DNA from: Pseudolabrys sp035718275
GTDB lineage: Bacteria; Pseudomonadota; Alphaproteobacteria; Rhizobiales; Xanthobacteraceae
NCBI GenBank assembly: GCA_035718275.1
Contig: DASTHI010000025.1
Span: forward strand, 186,001 to 250,000
Reading direction: 5' to 3'
DNA: 64,000 bases
Position 1 is the stretch's first letter. Every line of letters begins with the position of its first letter. Under the pieces are notes generated by a model, which was not told the DNA's origin, did not search any database, and was given only the letters and a program-made list of their open reading frames with translations. Of the stretch, positions 45,808 to 54,412 are shown piece after piece. The position numbers and the translations under genes are program-made.

Positions 45808-48462
45808 ATGCGCACCGTTGCTGCCGTGGTCGCCCTTGTGGCGTGCGTGCACGCTGGATTGTGGGCACTGATGCGCGACACGGCTCGCGCGCCCAATTTT
45901 GACGGCCAGCTCGCAAGCATTTCTTACGCCCCTTTTGAAGGCTCAGCGCATCCGGACTCCGGAGGAGTGGCCCAGGCCGCTCAGATCCGTTCCGATCTCA
46001 AACTGCTTTCCCCTCTGACGCGCTCGATCCGCACGTATTCGTCGACCGGCGGCGTCGAACTCGTGCCCGGCATCGCCTCGCAATTCGGCCTGCGCGTCAC
46101 CGCAGGAGCGTGGATCGACAAGCACAAGGATCGCAATGAGCGCGAGATACGCTCGGTGATCGAGCTCGCGAAACGCCACAGCAACGTCAATGGCGTCATT
46201 GTCGGGAACGAAACGATTTTCCGCGGCGAGCAGAAGGTCGGCGATCTCATCCAGATGATCCAGCGCGTGAAACGCTCCACCAACGTGCCGGTTACGACCG
46301 GCGAAATCTGGCACGTGTGGATCGAGCATCCCGAACTGGTGTCCGCGGTCGATTACATTGCCGCACACATTCTCCCCTATTGGGAAGGGTTTTCCGAAAA
46401 TCAGGCGGTCGACCAGGCCGTGCTGATCTACGACAAATTGCGCAAAGCCTACCCCGGAAAACGAATCGTCATTGCGGAATTTGGATGGCCGAGCGCCGGG
46501 TACAACCTCAAGAATGCCAATCCGGGACGCATTGATCAGGCGGTCGTTCTGCGCGATTTCGTTACACGAGCAGAGGCCTACGGCATTGACTACAATATCG
46601 TTGAAGCGATCGACCAGCCCTGGAAGATTTTCGAAGGTGGCGTCGGACCGTACTGGGGAATCTTTGATGCCTCGCGCCATCCCAAATTCAATTGGACCGG
46701 GCCAATCGTCGCTCCGGACCACTGGCGCATCGCGACGATTGCCATTCTCGTAAGCATATTGCTTTCGCTTCCGTTACTGTCGATGCAAGCCCTCAGCTTG
46801 CGGCAGGCCACACTACTGTCGGCTGCTGCGAACATCGTGGGCGCATGGTTCGCCGCAATATTCGCTTATTGGAATGGCCACTATTTCGTTCCCGGTGCCG
46901 CATTCGCGCTTGCGCTCGGCATGGTCTTACTGATTCCATTGGTTATCATCGCGCTCGCGCGGATCGAGGAAATTGCGGCGATTGCATTCGGCCGAAAGCC
47001 TGCGCGCTTGCTCGCACGGCCGGCGCCCGGCTTGACCGGCTACGCACCGAAGATCTCGATTCATATTCCGGCGCACAACGAGCCGCCGGAAATGCTCAAG
47101 CAGACGCTGGATGCGGTCGCAAGGCTTGAGTATCCGAATTTCGAATGCATCGTCATCATCAACAACACGCCCGATCCCGCACTCTGGCAGCCCGTCGAAG
47201 AGCATTGTGGCGCGCTCGGCGAGCGATTCAAATTCCTTCGCGCAGACAATCTGGCAGGGTTCAAGGCGGGCGCCTTGCGCCTTGCGTTAGGGCACACCGC
47301 CGAGGATGCTGAAATTATCGGTGTCATCGACGCCGACTATGTCGTGCACCAGGACTGGCTCAAGGATCTCGTTCCTCAGTTCGCAGATCCTGCGGTTGGT
47401 CTCGTCCAGGCCCCGCAGGACCACCGCGACGGCGATCGCAGCGTCATGCATCATGCGATGAACGGCGAATATGCCGGCTTCTTCGATATCGGCATGGTTC
47501 AACGGAACGAGTGCAACGCCATCATCGCGCACGGCACGATGTGCCTCATCCGGCGCCAGGCGATCATAGCGGCCGGGGGTTGGTCGAGCGATACGATCTG
47601 CGAAGACACTGACCTGGGGTTGACCCTGCTCGAGCTTGGTTGGCAGGCCCACTACACCAATCGGCGCTATGGCTACGGGCTTCTGCCTGACAGCTTCGAG
47701 GCATATAAGAAGCAGCGGCACCGCTGGGCGTACGGAGGCTTCCAGATCTTGAAGAAGCATTGGCGCCGATTCCTGCCGGGCGGCAGCCTGCTGACGCGCG
47801 AGCAGAAGCGCGAGTTCGCCCTTGGATGGTTGAACTGGCTCGGCGCGGAAAGCATCGGTGTTGCGGTCGCCATACTGAACATCATCTGGGTTCCTGTCGT
47901 TGCCTTTCTCGATATCGCGGTCCCCGATCGCATCCTGACCGGACCAATCATCGTGAGCTTCATCGTGTCGGTCGCTCACTTCGCGACGCTCTACCGCCTG
48001 CGCGTACGGCCGCGCATGCCGCAACTGCTCGGCGCGGTCTTTGCCGCCATGTCCGTCCAGTGGACCGTGGCACGGGCTGTCGGATTCGGCGTGGTGAAGG
48101 ATCACCTGCCATTCGTACGCACGTCGAAAGGAGGTCGGACCGGCTCGGGCGAGTTCAGCGCTTTCTGGGAAGCCGTCCTGGCCGGGCTGCTGATGCTCGG
48201 AGCGATCGTGCTGATCTCGACGAATTACAAGGAGATCCGGGAGATCAATCTATTTGCCTTGGTCCTACTAGTGCAGAGCATACCGTTTGTAGCCGCCGTC
48301 GGACTTGCCTTGATCGAACGCACGAAATTCAACGACTTCGTCTACTGGCGGGATATCGAGGCGCGGCTTGCGGCGCTGTTGCCGGTGGTCAGGCGGGGCG
48401 CAACGATCGCCAATGCCGCTTCGACAACATCGGTGCAAAAGCCCGGAGATCTTACGCAGTAG
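45808..48462 (+). CDS. ndvB: NdvB-like beta-1,3-glucan synthase, GH17-GT2 fusion
   Basis: An 884-residue membrane protein. An N-terminal anchor precedes a GH17-like domain with both catalytic Glu residues (VGNE, E135; AEFGWPS, E224). Several helices follow, then a GT2 domain with IPAHNEPPEM, the DADY metal site, CEDTDLG and QRHRW. Further helices end the chain. This GH17-plus-GT2 plan is that of Bradyrhizobium NdvB, which polymerises UDP-glucose into cyclic beta-1,3-glucan. ATG at 45808 is preferred because the hydrophobic anchor begins there; the GTG at 45742 would add 22 non-hydrophobic residues. Confidence 0.88.
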   Translation: MRTVAAVVALVACVHAGLWALMRDTARAPNFDGQLASISYAPFEGSAHPDSGGVAQAAQIRSDLKLLSPLTRSIRTYSSTGGVELVPGIASQFGLRVTAGAWIDKHKDRNEREIRSVIELAKRHSNVNGVIVGNETIFRGEQKVGDLIQMIQRVKRSTNVPVTTGEIWHVWIEHPELVSAVDYIAAHILPYWEGFSENQAVDQAVLIYDKLRKAYPGKRIVIAEFGWPSAGYNLKNANPGRIDQAVVLRDFVTRAEAYGIDYNIVEAIDQPWKIFEGGVGPYWGIFDASRHPKFNWTGPIVAPDHWRIATIAILVSILLSLPLLSMQALSLRQATLLSAAANIVGAWFAAIFAYWNGHYFVPGAAFALALGMVLLIPLVIIALARIEEIAAIAFGRKPARLLARPAPGLTGYAPKISIHIPAHNEPPEMLKQTLDAVARLEYPNFECIVIINNTPDPALWQPVEEHCGALGERFKFLRADNLAGFKAGALRLALGHTAEDAEIIGVIDADYVVHQDWLKDLVPQFADPAVGLVQAPQDHRDGDRSVMHHAMNGEYAGFFDIGMVQRNECNAIIAHGTMCLIRRQAIIAAGGWSSDTICEDTDLGLTLLELGWQAHYTNRRYGYGLLPDSFEAYKKQRHRWAYGGFQILKKHWRRFLPGGSLLTREQKREFALGWLNWLGAESIGVAVAILNIIWVPVVAFLDIAVPDRILTGPIIVSFIVSVAHFATLYRLRVRPRMPQLLGAVFAAMSVQWTVARAVGFGVVKDHLPFVRTSKGGRTGSGEFSAFWEAVLAGLLMLGAIVLISTNYKEIREINLFALVLLVQSIPFVAAVGLALIERTKFNDFVYWRDIEARLAALLPVVRRGATIANAASTTSVQKPGDLTQ

Positions 48463-48498
48463 AATAAGGCTGGCGGTCGAAGCGACCGCGGCTGTGCG

Positions 48499-49665
48499 TC
48501 ACACCGGCAACGCGGCCTCAACCAGCTTCACCCAGTACGACGTTCCGAACGGGATTGCTTCGTCATTGAAATCATACGAAGGATGATGCAGTCCGGCGCT
48601 CGGTCCGTTGCCCAGCCAGATGAAGGCGCCGGGCCTGTCATTGAGCATGAAAGAGAAGTCCTCTGCGCCCATCATCGGCGGGAGCGCCCTGTCAACCTTG
48701 TCTCCTCCGGCGATCTCGGTCGCTACCGTCGCGGCGAACCGTGCCTCTTGCTCATGATTGATGAGTACGGGATACCCTTTCTTGTAGTTGAGAATCGCCT
48801 TTGCCCCGAACGCAGCGGCGGTATTTTCGACGACGACCGGCAAGCGCTTCTCGAGGAGCTCGCGAACCTCAGGGGCAAGACTCCGCGCTGTGCCACGGAG
48901 CTGAACACTCTGCGGAATGACGTTGTCCGTATTCCCTGCGCGGAACATGCAGATCGAAACGACCGCCGACTTGAGCGGATCGACGTTCCGCGAGACAACG
49001 GATTGGAGAGCATTGATGATCTGCGCGCCAACGAGAACCGTGTCGACGCCTAGATGCGGCCGGGCCGCGTGCGCGCCGACGCCTTCGATGTCGATTGTGA
49101 TCGAATCTGCCGCCGCCATGACAGGGCCGGAGCGAATTCCGAATGAACCGACGGGCATGCCTGGGTAATTGTGCATACCGTAGACCTCCCCAATGCCGAA
49201 GCGATCGAACAGCCCATCGTCGATCATGGCCTTCGCACCGGCGCCGCCTTCTTCGGCCGGCTGGAAGATTAGGACAGCAGTTCCATCGAAATTCCGGTTT
49301 TCCGCGAGGTAGCGCGCCGCTCCTAATAGCATCGCGGTGTGGCCGTCATGGCCGCAGGCGTGCATCTTGCCCGGAACGATGGATTTGTAGGGGCGGTCAC
49401 CAGCTTCCTCGATCGGAAGCGCGTCCATGTCCGCGCGCAGTCCGATCGTCCGATTCGACGTGGTCTTGCGCCCCCGAATGACCCCCACTACTCCGGTGCG
49501 GCCAAGCCCCGTTACCACTTCGTCGCAGCCGAAGGATTTGAGTTTCTCGGCGACGGAGCCCGCAGTCCGCTGAACGTCGTACTGCAATTCCGGGTGCTTA
49601 TGCAGGTCATGACGCCATTCAGCGATCTGGGCGTGGAGGTCGGCAATCCGGTTCACGATCGGCAT
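48499..49665 (-). CDS. M20-family amidohydrolase (hippurate hydrolase/aminoacylase type)
   Basis: A 388-residue metallo-amidohydrolase. Metal-binding motifs are KMHACGHDGHTAML, PAEEGGAGAKAM, GMHNYPGMPVGSF and GAEDFSFML. Members deacylate N-acyl amino acids or hydrolyse hippurate. GGAG lies before the ATG at 49665. It ends 36 bases from the convergent ndvB-like gene and is the last protein gene before the tRNA. Confidence 0.92.
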   Translation of the reverse strand: MPIVNRIADLHAQIAEWRHDLHKHPELQYDVQRTAGSVAEKLKSFGCDEVVTGLGRTGVVGVIRGRKTTSNRTIGLRADMDALPIEEAGDRPYKSIVPGKMHACGHDGHTAMLLGAARYLAENRNFDGTAVLIFQPAEEGGAGAKAMIDDGLFDRFGIGEVYGMHNYPGMPVGSFGIRSGPVMAAADSITIDIEGVGAHAARPHLGVDTVLVGAQIINALQSVVSRNVDPLKSAVVSICMFRAGNTDNVIPQSVQLRGTARSLAPEVRELLEKRLPVVVENTAAAFGAKAILNYKKGYPVLINHEQEARFAATVATEIAGGDKVDRALPPMMGAEDFSFMLNDRPGAFIWLGNGPSAGLHHPSYDFNDEAIPFGTSYWVKLVEAALPV

Positions 49666-49847
49666 CGAGGGTCTCCGCAGGACGAACGAATAGATACTGT
49701 AGCAAAATCGGGTCTCGCATGCGCCCAGGAATGCTCAGCGGCTATTGACCGCGCGTGTCCACGCCCCTACACAGCCCCCAGCCGTCCGATCCCAAGCTTG
49801 ACTTTCCGGCTGGTACTCTAAGCCCATCCGGATTCGATCGCGGCGGT
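49666..49847. other. Non-coding gap upstream of the tRNA region
   Basis: No convincing gene is seen. It contains the upstream region of the M20 hydrolase gene and no hairpin or repeat that I could identify. With 49848-49991 it forms a 326-base stretch before tRNA-Lys. Confidence 0.5.
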
Positions 49848-49889
49848 GACGGCGCTTAATTCAGGTGGTAGAGCAAGCGACTTTCAAGA
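49848..49889 (+). pseudogene. tRNA-like remnant (D-arm and anticodon arm)
   Basis: The sequence TTCAGGTGGTAGAGCAAGC followed by GACTTTCAAG resembles the D-arm and anticodon arm of the intact tRNA-Lys 144 bases downstream (CTCAGTGGTAGAGCAGTTGACTTTTAATC). A matching T-arm and acceptor end are not visible, so it would be a broken copy. Chance similarity cannot be excluded since the D-arm is short. Confidence 0.4.
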
Positions 49890-49991
49890 ACTAACTTCGT
49901 ACCGAAGGCGTTTGTGCTGCAAGAATTGTTGGTCGATCAAGTTTCTGTTTACGAATTTGAGTACCAGATTTCGTGTCATTTATCCGAAGGC

Positions 49992-50066
49992 GGGCGCGTA
50001 GCTCAGTGGTAGAGCAGTTGACTTTTAATCAACAGGTCGATGGTTCGATCCCATCCGCGCTCACCA
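49992..50066 (+). tRNA. tRNA-Lys (anticodon TTT)
   Basis: A full cloverleaf is visible by eye. The acceptor GGGCGCG pairs with CGCGCTC with one G-T wobble. The D-arm is GCTC/GAGC, the anticodon arm GTTGA/TCAAC with loop CTTTTAA (anticodon TTT), and the T-arm GATGG/CCATC with loop TTCGATC. The sequence ends ACCA, so CCA is encoded. It stands between the chromosomal core to the left and a lower-density region to the right. Confidence 0.95.
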
Positions 50067-50294
50067 ACACTCATTTTCCCCGTTCGTATCCGAGCACGAA
50101 ATTATGCCCTCGTGCGCACATCTGTGCACATATTTTACCGAAAACGCTCAGACTGATCCCCGGCGGCTTAATTATTTGCAATACAAGAAACCTGCCGCCG
50201 CGATCGGAGCTTTACGTTTCAACAGGCCGGCGCCCTCGGCGTTTGGCAAGTGGTCCCAGATTTCGAAGGCGCGGCTCATAAAACCTCAGAAAGA

Positions 50295-50552
50295 CTAATA
50301 ACGGTAAGGCCGTCGATACCTTCGATCCGGAGGAATGAAACTCGGGTTCTGGTTACAAAATCCGCGATTACCCGCGAGCACGTTCGACACGCATCTTTGG
50401 AACGACCAATAGTGACAGTCCCAATGCATATTGCCTGTGCCCGTGTTGGTGACCGCGCACCATGGGCCCGGTCCATAGAACTGAGCGGATGCTGGCCGGA
50501 GTATTGTTCCAAACAACCCGATCACAACCGCAACTGAAAGCAGCCAACGCAT
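50295..50552 (-). CDS. DUF3551 small secreted protein
   Basis: An 85-residue protein with a signal peptide (MRWLLSVAVVIGLFGTILRPASAQ) and the DUF3551 pattern WCAV...C.YWSFQRC...GFCNQNPSF. Conserved Cys and aromatic residues mark a small disulfide-containing periplasmic fold. The family is abundant and multi-copy in Bradyrhizobium and relatives; function unknown. Confidence 0.85.
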   Translation of the reverse strand: MRWLLSVAVVIGLFGTILRPASAQFYGPGPWCAVTNTGTGNMHWDCHYWSFQRCVSNVLAGNRGFCNQNPSFIPPDRRYRRPYRY

Positions 50553-50685
50553 TTTATCGGCCTCACCTGAAAGTTTTGAAGTGTCACGGTATCACAAAAG
50601 TCCTTCCTCGAAATAGATTGTCGTTCCACTTCGCCCAAAACCGAACACTGTGTGCGCGCCCCGACAATGTCGAAACGGTAAAACG

Positions 50686-51831
50686 CTATCGGAATCGCAA
50701 ATTGCCGCGCGAAAGCTGATCAATTCTAGTGCAGCCCATCAGTCTCATGTCGCGCTCGATTTCTGCCTGTAGTAATCCAAGCGCCAGCTCGACGCCTTTC
50801 TGACCACCTGCGGCAAGAGGATAGAGATAGTACCTTCCAATACCGACGGCTTTGGCACCGATAGAAAGTGCTTTCAGGATGTGAGTGCCGCGCTGCACGC
50901 CTCCATCCATCATCACATCGATCTGGTCACCGACCGCATCCGCGATTTCGGCCAACTGATCAAATGCAGCGCGCGAGCCATCGAGTTGCCGTCCACCATG
51001 ATTGGACAGAACAATGCCCGTACAGCCGATGTCGATCGCCCGTTTTGCATCATCCACCGACATGATGCCTTTCAGACAGAACTGGCCACGCCATATCTGA
51101 ACCATATCGGCCACGTCATTCCAGTTCATGGACGGGTCCAGCATTTCCGTAAAATAGCGCCCAATGGACAGTGAACCCCCGCTCATGTCGACATGTTCGT
51201 CAAGCTGGGGAAGCCTGAAATGAGAGTGAGTAAGATAATTGATAGCCCATCTGGGCTTAATTACGAATTGAGTCATTCCGCCTAGGGTCAACTGGAATGG
51301 GATGGCAAATCCGGTTCGCAGGTCACGCTCGCGATTGCCGCCGGTGATGCTATCCACGGTTAACATCATCACATTGACGCCAACCTCCTTCGCGCGCTGC
51401 ATCATTGCACGATTGAGCCCGCGGTCTTTGTGGAAGTAGAATTGATACACCTGTGGAGTGTCGTGTTTCTTTCGTAACTCTTCCAGGCTGACCGTGCCGA
51501 GGGAGGACACACCAAACATCGTCCCGTACTTTGCTGCCGCAGCAGCCACTGCGCGCTCACCGTCGTGGTGGAACAGCCTTTGCAGCGCAGTTGGCGAGCA
51601 ATAGAAGGGTACCGCAAGCTTCTGACCCATTATCTTCACGGAAGTATCAACGGCGCCCACCCCACGAAGGACATTGGGGACTAGGTCACAGCTTTCGAAG
51701 CTTTCGGTATTCCGGCGATGGGTGACCTCATCGTCCGCACCCCCAGCGATGTAATTAAATATCGGGCCTGGCAGACGTTGCCTCGCGAGCTTTCGAAAGT
51801 CCTGAAAATTATGACAAGATTGCAACCGCAT
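50686..51831 (-). CDS. lldD: FMN-dependent alpha-hydroxy-acid (L-lactate) dehydrogenase
   Basis: A 381-residue TIM-barrel flavoprotein of the L-lactate dehydrogenase/glycolate oxidase family. It opens with QDFRKLARQRLPGPIFNYIAGGADDE, and the active-site His with its Arg neighbour lies in LSNHGGRQLDGS, the family signature. It oxidises L-lactate or a related 2-hydroxy acid and donates electrons to the quinone pool or O2. No permease or regulator is adjacent. Confidence 0.88.
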   Translation of the reverse strand: MRLQSCHNFQDFRKLARQRLPGPIFNYIAGGADDEVTHRRNTESFESCDLVPNVLRGVGAVDTSVKIMGQKLAVPFYCSPTALQRLFHHDGERAVAAAAAKYGTMFGVSSLGTVSLEELRKKHDTPQVYQFYFHKDRGLNRAMMQRAKEVGVNVMMLTVDSITGGNRERDLRTGFAIPFQLTLGGMTQFVIKPRWAINYLTHSHFRLPQLDEHVDMSGGSLSIGRYFTEMLDPSMNWNDVADMVQIWRGQFCLKGIMSVDDAKRAIDIGCTGIVLSNHGGRQLDGSRAAFDQLAEIADAVGDQIDVMMDGGVQRGTHILKALSIGAKAVGIGRYYLYPLAAGGQKGVELALGLLQAEIERDMRLMGCTRIDQLSRGNLRFR

Positions 51832-51896
51832 ATTCGCCCCTAGTGTTAGCGCGCCCTGCTATTTGGCCCACGTGATTGTTCGACAGGAGGTCTGCA

Positions 51897-52340
51897 ATGA
51901 AAATCGACGGAGGCTGTCACTGCGGCTACATCGTATATGAGGCGGATGCCGACCCCGCAAATGCCTATATCTGTCACTGCACGGATTGCCAGACATTATC
52001 AGGTTCGGCCTTCCGTACGGTACTTCCGACCCGAGAGGGTTCTTTCAAGCTTCGGTCCGGTGAATTGAAAATATATGTCAAGACGGCCGAAAGCGGTGCT
52101 GCCCGGCCGCAATCATTCTGTCCGAATTGCGGAACACCGATCTATTCCACGTCATCTGGAAAAGACCCGAAAGTCTATATCCTTCGTCTCGGCACGGTTC
52201 GGCAACGCGGCCAAATCATACCAAATTTACAGCTGTGGTCTCGTTCAGCGCAACCTTGGGTCATCGATTTCGCTTCGATACCGCGTGTCGAAACACAACC
52301 AGCTTTCAGTTCAACAGGCGCTGTTGGCGAGAAACCCTGA
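51897..52340 (+). CDS. GFA family protein (glutathione-dependent formaldehyde-activating fold)
   Basis: A 147-residue zinc protein. Zinc ligands are in GGCHCGYIVY, CHCTDCQTLSGSAF and FCPNCGTPIYS, the full GFA set. Family members include Gfa but most are of unknown substrate. A strong AGGAGGT lies 5 bases before ATG at 51897 and fixes the start; the upstream in-frame ATG at 51876 is ignored. Confidence 0.9.
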   Translation: MKIDGGCHCGYIVYEADADPANAYICHCTDCQTLSGSAFRTVLPTREGSFKLRSGELKIYVKTAESGAARPQSFCPNCGTPIYSTSSGKDPKVYILRLGTVRQRGQIIPNLQLWSRSAQPWVIDFASIPRVETQPAFSSTGAVGEKP

Positions 52341-52465
52341 ACATATGCTTATCGAGTTGCTTTCCTGATTCAAAAATCTTTGTTGGCTGACGCTAGCGCA
52401 ACGGGACTGCACCAGCAGGTCGCATCGGACTGCTTTGGCTGCGCGGTGGAAAAACAGTGTCCGGC

Positions 52466-52687
52466 CTAACCATCCCCCTGTGCCTTCGATTGGTACTCTC
52501 CGCCATGCACGCGGCAATAGAAGGCACGTTTTAATATCTTCTTCGAGGTGCCCTCTTTCTTCGTCGTTACAACTTCAATGCCCATGGGCGCTGTCTTCTG
52601 GCATTGGACGCAGCGAACGTGTTCGGTGAGATAGACCTCTTCAAGAAGGCCCCGATTCCTGGCTATTTTTCCGACCAATTCGCGCAT
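52466..52687 (-). CDS. Small protein with a Cys pair, conserved hypothetical
   Basis: A 73-residue basic protein. It contains CVQC (residues 26-29) and a single later Cys (FYCRVHG), so a zinc-binding knuckle with the following His is possible. No named family recognised. AGGGG precedes the ATG at 52687. Coding support comes from a smooth amino acid composition and lack of overlap with another gene. Confidence 0.6.
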   Translation of the reverse strand: MRELVGKIARNRGLLEEVYLTEHVRCVQCQKTAPMGIEVVTTKKEGTSKKILKRAFYCRVHGGEYQSKAQGDG

Positions 52688-52860
52688 CGATTCAATCCCC
52701 TGCTCGCGCGCAACGACTTACCGGAACGATGAATTCCATCCACTCCTCTGAATTTGGCAAGAAATGCCCAAGAATAGCTTAAAAAGCGAGTTGGCAGGTG
52801 CCACTGCAATAGGGAACTTTCCTCAGGGCGCGGCTAAAGGCGGGTCCAAAAAACGAATTA

Positions 52861-52876
52861 TGTGACCCAGGTCACA
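52861..52876 (+). promoter_or_regulatory. Perfect TGTGA-N6-TCACA operator-like palindrome
   Basis: TGTGACCCAGGTCACA has seven-base arms around a CA centre and matches the E. coli CRP consensus TGTGA-N6-TCACA exactly. It may bind a CRP/FNR-family or other dimeric regulator. No gene start lies within 150 bases, so its target is unclear. Confidence 0.5.
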
Positions 52877-52943
52877 GCGTCCCTGCTCATTGCCGGCCGA
52901 TGATGTGCACGTCGCCGGTCTTTCAGTGCGCGGCGGCATAGGA

Positions 52944-52977
52944 CGGTCCCGACTGAACAATCCGGGTGTCGGGACCG
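52944..52977 (+). terminator. Strong hairpin followed by T-rich tract
   Basis: CGGTCCCGAC (52944-52953) and GTCGGGACCG (52968-52977) form a perfect 10-bp GC-rich stem with a 14-base loop, followed by TTCCTTTTG. This fits a rho-independent terminator read rightward, although the loop is long. It lies 67 bases after the CRP-like site. Confidence 0.5.
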
Positions 52978-53356
52978 TTCCTTTTGATAAAGGTCAGTTC
53001 GAGATCGATTACCCAATGTCTTTGCGCAGCCTGGCTCAGCCGTGACTCTGGTCGTCATGCCTGGCGCGTCCCGCTGGGTGCCGATTAAGACCATTCTCTT
53101 CGAATTTTCGAGTTCGACGAATTTGAATTGTCATGACGCGCATGTAGTGAAGCCCGTGACGCAGTTGAGATCTTGCAAGCTATCAGGATGGGAACCATTC
53201 CGAGCCAGGACTTCAGGCCGGCCAAGCGATGGCCGCAAAGCACGAACTCCCGATTTCCATGCAACCGTGAACGGCCCCACGCCGTTCACCATCTTCGTTC
53301 ACCATCTGTGGCATTAATCACTGGAAGAGCGGCTTCATTGGGCCCATTCTCATTGC

Positions 53357-53536
53357 ATGATCGAGGAGCGGCTGAAAACACCAATTTGTCCGGCTTGTGC
53401 AAGACCGATGCGGCTCCTGCGTATCATCCCGCAATTGCGGCAAATGACTGAGTTGCAGACTTTCCAGTGCGATCCGTGTGGCGTCTGCTACACGGAATCA
53501 CCTCAGCACGAAAAATCCGATCGCGAGACAGAATAG
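53357..53536 (+). CDS. 59-residue zinc-ribbon protein
   Basis: A very short gene. The protein starts MIEERLKTPICPACARPM and has two Cys pairs, CPAC (11-14) and CDPC with a further C (38-44), as in a small zinc ribbon. The sequence between them (RLLRIIPQLRQ, then LQTFQC) fits a structured ribbon fold. Similar small proteins occur in Bradyrhizobium relatives. Start is ATG at 53357; no strong ribosome-binding site is seen. Confidence 0.6.
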   Translation: MIEERLKTPICPACARPMRLLRIIPQLRQMTELQTFQCDPCGVCYTESPQHEKSDRETE

Positions 53537-53698
53537 CTCAGTACAAACGCCGCTCATGTGCTGACGTCCGTTGCTAGCAAGCCGGACAGGTTGGATCCTC
53601 GTCTGCACTTCCGCTGACCGCAGGAGGAATGGGGAAAAACTCTTACGTTCATCAACTACAATAGGAAAAGCGAGGTTCTCCGGATTTGGCTCGCCCGT

Positions 53699-54397
53699 TC
53701 AGTGAACATCATTCCTTGACCTTGGATGCTGGCGCTTTTCCGCGGGCAACGCTTCCCAAGTGCGGATGAGTTCGCCGATCGAGTTCACCTGCATCTTCCG
53801 CATTACATTGCTGCGATGGAGTTTGACCGTAACCACGCTGATACAGAGGTCGAAGGCGATCTGCTTGTTGAGGCGGCCCCTTGCGACCTCTGCCAAGACC
53901 TCACGCTCGCGCGGCGTCAATGTTTCCCAACGCTCTAGAGTTCGCTTCAGCACGCAGGCCCTGGCTCTCCGTGCAACGTCCTGCTCGATCGCGGCAATCA
54001 CCGCATCCAGCAGCGTCTGATCGCGAACGGGTTTGGTCAGAAAATCCACAGCGCCCGACTTCATGGCCTGCACCGTCATGGGGATATCACCATGGCCAGT
54101 CAGGAAAATAATCGGCATGGGGTTCCCATTGGCGGCGAGTTGACGTTGCACATCGAGGCCGCTTGCACCCGGCATGCGAACATCGAGAATAAGGCAGCCG
54201 GGTCCATCCAACACCGTCGAACCGAGCAGGTCTCGGCTCGAGGCAAAGGACACTGCCTTCATTCCGGCAGAGAGTATGAGCTCGTGAAGCGCTTCGCGTA
54301 TGGACGCATCATCGTCTACAATCACCACGAGAGGTTCATCGTCCTTCGGCTGAGACTTCGATAACGACACTCTCGTCATTTGAGGCTGCTGCATCAT
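53699..54397 (-). CDS. FixJ-family response regulator (receiver plus LuxR HTH)
   Basis: A 232-residue two-domain regulator. The receiver has acidic residues in VIVDDDAS, the phospho-acceptor D72 in LILDVRMPG and Lys in FLTKPV. The C-terminal LuxR-type HTH has LTPREREVLAEVARGRLNKQIA. It is last in a four-gene two-component operon. GGAGAT lies 6 bases before ATG at 54397; an in-frame ATG at 54409 lacks it. Confidence 0.9.
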   Translation of the reverse strand: MMQQPQMTRVSLSKSQPKDDEPLVVIVDDDASIREALHELILSAGMKAVSFASSRDLLGSTVLDGPGCLILDVRMPGASGLDVQRQLAANGNPMPIIFLTGHGDIPMTVQAMKSGAVDFLTKPVRDQTLLDAVIAAIEQDVARRARACVLKRTLERWETLTPREREVLAEVARGRLNKQIAFDLCISVVTVKLHRSNVMRKMQVNSIGELIRTWEALPAEKRQHPRSRNDVH

Positions 54398-54412
54398 GTC
54401 TATCTCCATCTA

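Larger units (their letters stand above)
52688..53356. other. 669-base gap holding a CRP-like palindrome and a strong hairpin
   Basis: No protein gene is convincing here. It contains the palindrome at 52861-52876 and the hairpin at 52944-52977, which together could delimit a small non-coding RNA (inference). The right part (52985-53356) has no feature I can name. Confidence 0.45.

Noticed and set aside
47287..48105. A 272-residue minus-strand frame inside the ndvB-like gene
   Set aside because: Antisense to the GT2 domain; no start signal or family resemblance.
50067..50294. Possible attachment site or integrase remnant beside tRNA-Lys
   Set aside because: A TGTGCACA inverted repeat is present, but I could find no integrase motif and no direct repeat of the tRNA end.
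53042..53317. A 91-residue plus-strand frame in the 52.7-53.3 kb gap
   Set aside because: Composition lacks the pattern of a real protein and no ribosome-binding site precedes it.
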